Source of the DNA: Ophiura sarsii
Taxonomy: Eukaryota > Echinodermata > Ophiuroidea > Amphilepidida > Ophiuridae
Direction of reading: 5' to 3'
Length of the DNA: 64,000 bases
Assembly: GCA_035610835.1 (NCBI GenBank)
Contig: CM069452.1
Coordinates: forward strand, 4,492,171 to 4,556,170
Shown here: positions 56,441-64,000 of the stretch, piece after piece
Layout of the letters: every line of letters starts with the position of its first letter
How positions within the stretch are numbered: the first letter of the stretch is position 1
Program-made: the position numbers and the translations under genes
Notes under the pieces: generated by a model
Databases searched by the model: none
Seen by the model: only the letters and a program-made list of their open reading frames with translations
Told to the model about the DNA's origin: nothing

Positions 56441-57143
56441 CAGGGTGTATCAGAAAGAACTGTACCGAGGCAATATGATTTATTACGGTATGAATTTGAT
56501 TGATATTGTTTAAACCGTTTTCTTATATGTCTTGCGCAAACGCCCAGCTTTCATAAGAATTTTAAATTTTGAAAATCGGACATTTCTGATGGAAAATACA
56601 GACTTTCTGGTAAAGATGGTAGATTTCAATTTTGGTCGAAATGATCAATTTAAAAATCTGTGAAATTACTAACCCTACCTGAGATATCCATCCGTCCATA
56701 GGACAGGGTTTAAGTTTGGTCGCCATATCTCAACTTTAACATCACTTGTATTTATTATTTGCATACTTTTGTGGTGAAATTTGGAAATAAATTTGGATTT
56801 TTAACCGCAAATAAACCGGGATTTGTTCTGCTTCAGTGGTTTTAACTTTCCCTTCTTTGGCAGGAGTTTTGAATATTGCTTTGTGGTGTGGCTACATTGT
56901 TTAAAATGTTGGGGGTAGTGGTAGAGAGGATTAATTTGAAATTGAAAACACGTTTTTCATTGATTTTCGATTATGTCTTGCCACGCCCACACGAGAACAA
57001 AAAAAGATATCTCAATGAAATTAAGATATAAAATAGGAAACATGTTCACTTTTATATATCAGGTGTTTAAATTTAAAACAATAATCATTTTGTATTTTTT
57101 ATGTATTTTCGAAACACGGTACAGTTCTTTCTGATACACCCTG
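56441..57143. mobile_element. 703-bp Tc1/mariner-like MITE
   Basis: CAGGGTGTATCAGAAAGAAC and GTTCTTTCTGATACACCCTG are perfect inverted ends (continuing TGTACCG/CGGTACA) with TA on both sides. No transposase frame. Confidence 0.85.
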
Positions 57144-57291
57144 TACTTGCACATCGACAACATTATTTAATGTTTCATCGTCTGGTCAGCCGGTCATTTG
57201 TAATGTCCGCCGCAATTACCTGCATCATGTATCATTCGTAGCTAACTGGCTATTTGTCCGTCTACTTCTATATATTTTTTATTGCTTGCAG

Positions 57292-57382
57292 ATTGCCTGA
57301 CTTACACCTTCCCTACCTGAGGGAGACCCAACTCAGTCTTGACGACTCGTCGACACGGCTCGCTGACGCTGGCTTTTACCTG
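57292..57382 (+). CDS. Orphan 91-bp internal exon candidate, BIR-like
   Basis: A pyrimidine-rich acceptor (TTTTTTATTGCTTGCAG) and a strong donor (CTG|GTAAGTAC) bracket a GC-rich 91-bp segment in AT-rich surroundings. Its open frame reads LPDLHLPYLRETQLSLDDSS then TRLADAGFYL. Codon phase is 2 on entry and 0 on exit. The ending LADAGFYL resembles the central part of BIR (inhibitor-of-apoptosis) domains, which read L.EAGFYY.G, but the zinc-binding Cys/His residues would lie in a following exon that I could not find before 64000. The exon call is moderately supported; the family is a guess. Confidence 0.4.
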
Positions 57383-57403
57383 GTAAGTACACTGGGATTG
57401 ATC

Positions 57404-57515
57404 AGAAAAGTGAGTATTTATTTGTTTGTTTGTTTGTTTACACGTCGGTCCGTACGGACACACGCTTGGGTCCTTAGGGGCCAGGCTCAAGCAAAATGCT
57501 TGGGCCAGGATTAAA
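57404..57515 (-). repeat. Hairpin repeat family P, copy 3
   Basis: Inverted relative to 6973-7080: a GTTT-rich tail first, then GTCCGTACGGACACACGCTT and GGGTCCTTAGGGGCC. It lies in the presumed intron after the orphan exon. Confidence 0.55.
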
Positions 57516-58545
57516 AAGCCTACATAAGCATGCTGGCTGAATGAAATGAAAGTTAGAAAAGATGGAAGAAAAGAATGAAGTGAAAAGAGCCACTCCCAAC
57601 AAATAAAGTTTAACAATTTTGCTGTCTGCCTTCAGACGAAGGGGATTGATGGTTGGGGATAGGATGTGTGTATGGGGTAGTGAGGTTGGGGCGGGGGTTG
57701 GTATTTAAGGGTTGGTACCGTATTCTCCCCACCCGCTTTTGTTTGAAATGGATGCTAAACAAAGCAATTCAAATAACTAGTGTAAGTAAACATAAGAATG
57801 GTCTCAAATTTGAAAAAGTATTATACTGTAGAAGATGCAATAAAAATATTAAATTATTCATTACTTTTGGAAGCTTTTGATTCCAGACAATGCCTCAAAT
57901 TTGTCAAATTTGAAATCTGAACTCTTTGTGTAGACAATTTTTAGCTCATTTAAAAAAGAAATCTTTATGCACTAGGTAGTGCAGATTGATCAATGATATG
58001 TTCATCGCATATTATAGAAACAATTCATTATGATGTATGTCTTTATTAATTTTGTGCGATATTTCTGCATCATGATAAATTGTTGACCATAATGCACAAT
58101 ATCATGCATATATATCTAGATTTGACCACAGATAAATTGTTCCAAATGGATGGGTATCATACAAAAACAGACAAATACCGTGCCGGACAGCGTGCGTACG
58201 TGTTGACCTGAGATGTCCGTTACTCAGATCATATTATTTAATACTGATTCCCGCTGCCTGGCCGATCACTAATTAAGATTGATTTGCTCTTAAACGCGCT
58301 GCATTTTCCGCTATTTTAATATATTGATTGCAAATCATATCAGAGTCACCTTCCATGTAAAGGCTTTAATTTAGTGGTTCTAGTATACAATCAATGAATT
58401 TCTAGTACAGGGATACTTTTGTGCGCCAATACTTTGTGCGCCAAGTCGTTTAAAGCTATATGTGTTTCAAACCAAGATAAAGTATGTGTAGTATTTAGCC
58501 CTGTCATGAAATATCTCAACAACAAGTCATCAATAAATATTTACT
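57516..58545. other. Stretch without recognised features
   Basis: AT-rich; nothing supported. If the exon at 57292 is real, this is intron. Confidence 0.35.
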
Positions 58546-58547
58546 CT

Positions 58548-58735
58548 CGTTCCCTCAATTTGGGCTACTTTCTCTCAATTTGCGCTACTTTCCCCTCAAT
58601 TTGGGCTACTTTCCCTCAATTTGAGCTACTTTCCCCTCAATTTGGACTACTTTACTGTCAATTTGGGCTTCTTCCCTCATAAACCGGGCTATCCCACCAC
58701 AAATTGAGCTACCTTAATGACGAATTAGGTTACTC
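58548..58735. repeat. Minisatellite, 20-22 bp unit
   Basis: CTCAATTTGGGCTACTTTCC-like units occur about eight times, increasingly diverged to the right. Isolated copies of AATTTGGGC recur at 59010-59030. Confidence 0.85.
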
Positions 58736-59519
58736 TCCCTAAAACTTGAACAATATGCCACCTAATTGGGCCACCGGCAACACGGAAAAATGCAATAGCT
58801 GCAAACAAGGTCTTAGCCAGCGACAGAACCCTTAGAAGTATTAACGGAGTGTTCAAATTTGGACAGGCAACTTTCAAATCCTGTCTGCAAAGTTCACAGT
58901 GAAAGGTTGTATTTATTTACTGGGAACCATGGCCTACTTTTGAGGTAACAAACATTGATTTGAATTATGTTTGCCGAAATGGTTTCTATTTGGCAAATTT
59001 TTCATGTAATTTGGGCCAAGTTGTCACACAAATTGGGCTATTTGGAATCACTATGTGTTGGCAACACTGAACTTTGCTCTGAAAGGTTGTATTTATTTCC
59101 CAGGTGCCATACCATGGGCTACACTTGTAATATAACAAACATTGATTGGAAGTGTAATTCAGTTTGCCAATTTGGTTACTAAAATGCCAGTAAAAAGAAC
59201 ATGGCGTTTGGAAACAGGCCGATGACGTGCTAATTTTTCGTAGAAACACCATATCGGTCAAATATACAGTGTACATGTATATTTTGATACACATGTATTC
59301 ATATGCATTCGGGTAGTTTTTGCTTGGTGTTATTTGTGGTTGTGCTGCAGTATGCAACCAGTACAGGTTGTATGATCTTACATATTTTGGAGATAAAATA
59401 TGTGGGGTGTGTAAGACTCCTCCTTGATACCCCAAATTCAAACAAATTTAGGATCCTGGTGTATCAACAACAAAAAATGTTAACATTTTATTTTGGGCAC
59501 CGAAAATGCAGTTCTTTAA
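58736..59519. other. Stretch without recognised gene
   Basis: A direct repeat GAAAGGTTGTATTTATTT...CC.TGGGC (58903 and 59080) is the only structure noted. Confidence 0.4.
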
Positions 59520-59894
59520 AGGCATATTATGTGATCTTTTCCAGAGAGCGCCCTCTATTCATGATTTTTTTTTAGAAAGTAGATTTTCTTGCAGATTTAC
59601 ATTTCTGATCATAAATCGTACATACATTTCAAGTTACAGAGCGATACGATTCCTAATTACCTCAAAATCATGGTTTTAGAGTGAATTTAGACTAGAATAA
59701 AATAAGTTGTCGGATATCCGACAGTTTATTTTCACTCTAAAACCATGATTTTGAAGTAATTAAGAATCGTATCGCCCTGTAACTTGGAATGTATGTACGA
59801 TTTATGATCAGAAATGTAAATCTGCAAGAAAATCTGCTTTCAATTTTTTTTTTGATGTTGAGGGCGTTCCCTGGGAAGATCACATAATATGCCT
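59520..59894. mobile_element. Fold-back MITE family A, copy 7 (intact)
   Basis: TTAA-flanked (59516-59519, 59895-59898), 375 bp, near-perfect palindrome centred on GTCGGATATCCGAC. Confidence 0.9.
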
Positions 59895-60487
59895 TTAAGT
59901 TGTTGGTGCCCAAAACTTGAGAGTCTTTATAGACCTTCTAATCCTTATAATAATCAACATTTGTCCCCATTAATTTTCCATCCAGAACCCATTGACCTAT
60001 AATTATAAGAACAGAAAGAGATATGCTTGTACTGTGGTACTATTGGTATCATTGGTGTCTTTTCTTACAGAAATCCTTAATTATTTCCCAGTGCTACCTT
60101 AGTCTGAATAAATCCTTCCCTAACTTCAACAGTACAGCTGCCACCCGTCTGAACCATAAATCAACCATTTGAACATATATTTGGGATAATGTTTTACTTT
60201 TTACTTTTTTCTTTTATTTCTTCTTCTTTTTACTTTAAAAATAATTTTTAAATTTCAATTTTTAAACTTATCCTATAAACATTTTACTTTAAAAAAAATG
60301 TATAATTTGAAATTCTTCCCCAAAAGGGTACAGTTACTTCCCAGCGTTTGCAGAGAATAACGGAAGACAAAATAGACATCACTGATTGGTATCACTGGAC
60401 AGCAGCAAGTCATGAAAATGCTTGAACTGGAAACATTTGTGTCGGGCTGGTAACCTTTGCTAGTCACCTGTCCGACTGATTGCAACC
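59895..60487. other. Stretch without recognised gene
   Basis: Pyrimidine-rich around 60190-60240; no supported feature. Confidence 0.4.
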
Positions 60488-60522
<35 letters not shown>

Positions 60523-60932
60523 ACTCACCTAAGACGGTATACGGGGGTGTGCCGCTCTAATGGGTAGCTTTTTGGGCACAAAATCCCTAAACATGGGGTA
60601 TGATTTTGTGCTGGAAATCCCTAATAATGGGGTCACTTTTTACAAATGGGTCTATTTTTGCGAAATTTTTGTCTATTTTCGCGAAAATTTGCCGAAATTA
60701 GGTCTATTTTCGCGAAAATTTGCAAAAATTGGGTCTATTTTCGCGAAAATTTGCAAAAATTAGGTCTATTTTTCCGATAAATTGCGCAAATTTGGTCTAA
60801 AATGAAGCAAAACCCCTAAAAATGGGTACCGATTTTTCCAAAATCACCCCTAAAAATGGGTATGGGTTTTGAATCTCCAGCGGCACACCCCCGACCAAAC
60901 CAAATCCGAGTACCCCCCCCCCCCCCCCCGGG
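60488..60932. mobile_element. MITE with poly(G)/poly(C) ends and GTACTC inner ends
   Basis: CCCGG plus a 32-G run (60490-60521) then GTACTCACC at the left; GAGTACCCCC and a long C run then GGG at the right. GCCGCTCTAATGGG and the CAGCGGCACACCCCC parts pair. The middle repeats GGTCTATTTTCGCGAAAATT three to four times. Confidence 0.75.
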
Positions 60933-61063
60933 ATTGCAACCTAATAACGATTCAATAATGATTTAATTCTGGTCGGAGTGGCTTTACATGCAAGATTTAC
61001 AGCTGATGTCATGGATTGGATGGTATGGTGCGAGAGAAGAGATCCAAAGATTTTGCAACTTAA

Positions 61064-61447
61064 GGGAAGTGTCAACCCCAAAATATATGAAATTTATCAA
61101 GCACTGTAACTTTTTAACTAATAATGTAATGTTCATAAAAGTATACAATTTTTCAAATGAAATGAGTCAGAGAATCCATTTTTGGTATTAAATTTCCCCA
61201 AAAATAGTGATTTCTACATTTTTGCCCAAAAATCACCTTTTTTGCGCCAATATTTTTCAGACAACCTAACAAAATCAGTTTTTGATTAAAAATTTCAAAA
61301 TTTCACCAAAATCATCTAAAGTCAATTATCTAGGAAGCACTTTTTCTTTTTGGCTTAACATTTTTTAGTTTTGAAAATATTGACCAAAAAGTGCCGAAAA
61401 AGTGATTTTTAGCTTAAAAATGCATATATTTTGGGTTGACACTTGCC
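61064..61447. mobile_element. MITE with GGGAAGTGTCAACCC ends and TTAA sites
   Basis: GGGAAGTGTCAACCCCAAAA and TTTTGGGTTGACACTTGCC are inverted, with TTAA outside both (61060-61063, 61448-61451). 384 bp, A/T-rich interior. Confidence 0.8.
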
Positions 61448-61499
61448 TTAATTTATACACAAATAATTTTGCAAGGTATTTAATTGTGCAACTTTGAGC

Positions 61500-61695
61500 T
61501 TCTTGTACAACAAATACTTCACGCAATGAATCTAAGGCTGACTTAGGGTTAATGCATGCACAAGAACAGAATAAGTTGCTTTTTGCTTTTTTTGCTTTTA
61601 GTTGTTCCTCCTCCATCATATTATTTGTTAAACTGTCATTGTATTTTGTCTTTGTTGATATGATGGAAAATAAATATTGAATTGAATTGAATTGA
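61500..61695 (+). repeat. LINE 3' end with (ATTGA)n tail
   Basis: GTTGATATGATGGAAAATAA followed by ATATTGAATTGAATTGAATTG looks like the 3' tail of a CR1-like LINE ending in a short microsatellite. No ORF2 remains upstream. Confidence 0.5.
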
Positions 61696-62561
61696 TAAGT
61701 GATAGGGCCAGTTAACCCGAGGTCAGAACCAATAATAATACTCATCAATTTAATTTAAAAATTGGCAAAACAATTTGAGAATCGGCAAAACAATTTGAGA
61801 ATGATAGGTTTTGTCCATATGAAGTCATAAAATCCACAAGCTTGTTGTTTTTATTACTAAGTACCTGAATGGAAAGAAAATATAAGTTGAACGGTTGAAT
61901 TATGCTATAGATGCAATATTGCTATACTTAATTAATGTTGGTTTCCAAGGCCTTTAAAAATGCATCAAAGTAACGAAAACAGTCGCAATGTTTTTGTATA
62001 ATATTTTCTTCATTGAGTTTATTGCCGTAACCATGGTGATATGGGCCAGATTACCGCCATTAATATCGCAACATTTTATAAAATATAAAAAGAGAGACGC
62101 CCTTGGAATATATGAAATTAATGTTGCGAGCCGCTGCATCCGTTCAATATCCATGCATTGAAATTGCTTCGAATCAACTCCGAAAAACATTTAGTCCCTC
62201 GTAATGATTATAATTTAGCAATTGAACATCGAATCAAATATATTTATAACGGCAGCAATGATGATGTGGTGTCAGAATAAAAATAAAATATGAAGTAGTG
62301 AAGCTTGAATTAGACATTTTCTGATGATTTCATCAAATTATATGAAAGAAAGGGAAAAAGGTGTGGAACCTTGACATTTAAGATGATTGTCGTCATCGTT
62401 GTGTTGTTTCAAGCAACAATTCTGCCATTTTGTATATATATATATTTGTGTGCGTGTTCTGGCCATATGTATATTTTAAATGGGAAAGGGATATAATTAG
62501 AAATTTTTGTAACCGGCATACTGTAACTGAAAGAATACATTTGATTGGATAAGATAGAAGC
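61696..62561. other. Stretch without recognised gene
   Basis: Contains a 22-bp direct repeat (GGCAAAACAATTTGAGAAT) at 61763-61800. Otherwise nothing supported. Confidence 0.4.
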
Positions 62562-62569
62562 ACTAACAC

Positions 62570-63815
62570 CCCGGGGGCACTGACATTGGAAAAGGGTATA
62601 GTTAAGCCCCGAAAAAAACCCGCAATTCATTTTGGCTAAAAACGCACGAACTTTTAAGCAAAAGCGAGATATACCGAGATTTCATCAGATTCACTAAAAA
62701 CCCGAGAAAAACGCACCAAAATTGTTGATAGCAAGAGAAAAACGAGAAATCGGATTGATACATAAAATAAAAAAATCGCCATCAAAATGTATCATTTGAA
62801 TCGCAAATCCCGGGCGCAAATCATTCTTATTTTATTCTGCAATCGTTTCATCATTCATATCGCCATCAAAATGTATCATTTGAATCGCAAATCCCAGGCG
62901 CAAATCATTCTTATTTTATTCTGCAATCGACATCGTTTCATCATATCGGGATCGCACATGACATGATCACAGAACCATTTTTCGGCAGCTCAGGGAGTTT
63001 AATAGCACCGCACTGCATCTAGGGATAAAATACATAACCACGTGTTACGGGCATGATTCACAGGTCATCGCCTCCACGCATTATAGTATGCGTAGTATAA
63101 AGTTGACCTTTTGAACCGCGCCTCTAAATACGAGCTTCTTATTAAACGCCAGCGTGGGAATTGCGCCAAATTTCTAGGTTCATTTAATAGCCTCGTGTGA
63201 GAACTTCGCTTGCCTATTACAAATACGTATTTGGAACTGTGTTTTTTGAAACGGAAACAGATTTATCGCAAATCACTTTTGTTGTTTTTCGTTGTTTCAA
63301 CATTTCTTCATAAAACACGCGATTCCTAGCGAAAAACACACGATTCACAGGCGATTTTTCTGAAAGCGAGAATTGATATAAAAAGCGAGAATCACGCCGT
63401 GAATACCAAGATTGCGTTATATTCCGGGCCTTAGGTATAGTTATGTGCCGTGCTGAAAACCCCCTTTTCACTCTCTGCTGCTAGCCCTTATGACCCCCCT
63501 TTTGAGCGTGGATCAGTTCTTAAGACCCCAATTTTACTGAAAATTCAAAAATTGTGACATTTTGCATTCCAAAGCCCCAATTCTTCGAAAATTTTGCGTT
63601 CAAAATCCAAAAAACCCTGAAAATTTGCGTTCTTGCTAATCAAAATTGAACTATAGGCCAGTTCTCAAGACCTACTTCTTTGAAAATCAGTTCTTTGACC
63701 CTGTTTTTCGTCATAAAATCCACTCAGTTCAGTTCTGTAGCCCCCCTTTTTGAGACCCTGGGCGGCATACCCCTACCCCAAAAAAGGTTGAGTGCCCCCC
63801 CCCCCCCACCCCCGG
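62570..63815. mobile_element. 1.25-kb DNA element with perfect 8-bp duplication
   Basis: CCCGGGGGCACTGAC...GGAAAAGGGTAT at the left and CAACC...GAGTGCCCC...CCCCCGG at the right are loosely inverted. ACTAACAC flanks both ends (62562-62569, 63816-63823), as expected for hAT or a related superfamily. A 65-bp segment (CGCCATCAAAATGTATCATT onward) is directly duplicated at 62777 and 62859. No transposase frame. Confidence 0.75.
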
Positions 63816-63823
63816 ACTAACAC

Positions 63824-64000
63824 TTGAATATGATATAGGTTGGTGCTAAATCAAATACCACCTTTTCATACACTTGAATATGATATACTGTAAAGCATGA
63901 AATGTTCACGTGCATCAATACATCAATTTCGCGATTACAGTTATCTCGCAAAATGTTCATGTACGCGAATGTTTTTCTTTTTCAACATTGTTCCCGTTGA
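63824..64000. other. Window end, no recognised gene
   Basis: ACACTTGAATATGATATA is repeated at 63820 and 63870. A TGAAATGTTCACG / GCAAAATGTTCATGTACGCG inverted motif near 63899-63970 may begin another MITE cut by the window edge. Confidence 0.35.

Overview
The window is animal nuclear DNA: AT-rich, intron-bearing, and dominated by transposable elements. The host gene that can be recognised is DET1, and its protein is close to the vertebrate one. The palindrome TAGGCCTA recurs, there are many fold-back MITEs and CR1/Jockey-like LINE remnants, and there is a chromodomain Ty3/gypsy element. Together these fit a marine invertebrate deuterostome, most likely an echinoderm. That placement is inference; the sequence does not prove it.

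Layout. 1-12.3 kb is nested transposons: copies of a 380-bp fold-back MITE (family A, TTAA duplications) were invaded by two related elements of about 3.17 kb with TTA duplications. One of these (1473-4634) carries a 329-codon unrecognised ORF; the other (8703-11877) was itself hit by two more MITEs. 12.37-13.03 kb is a cluster of GTTTATCGATAAAC-type palindromes. It runs straight into a 3.3-kb array of a 31-bp satellite (13.08-16.38 kb). 17-20.9 kb holds further MITEs. 21.57-25.51 kb is DET1 on the minus strand: two coding exons, one 2.2-kb intron carrying four MITEs, and a poly(A) signal 73 bp after the stop. 26-28.1 kb holds LINE fragments and nested MITEs. 29.59-36.94 kb is a complete, very young Ty3/gypsy chromovirus with identical 447-bp LTRs, intact gag and pol, and a textbook -1 frameshift site. 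It sits inside a CR1-like LINE whose reading frame resumes across the target duplication. 37.3-38.4 kb is a second LINE pseudogene with a third LINE fragment inserted in it. 39.7-64 kb is mostly MITEs (two hAT copies with perfect 8-bp duplications), minisatellites, poly(G)/(C) tracts and sequence in which I recognise nothing. Two points stand out there: a tandem pair of canonical histone 3' stem-loops downstream of a TATA/CCAAT pair (55.9-56.15 kb, minus), and one orphan 91-bp exon candidate (57,292-57,382, plus).

The only coherent multi-gene unit is the retrotransposon. Gag is made from the first frame, and Gag-Pol by slipping at the end of gag. Protease, reverse transcriptase, RNase H, DD35E integrase and a chromodomain follow in the usual order. 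DET1 stands alone. Most of the rest is insertion history that can be read from nested target-site duplications.
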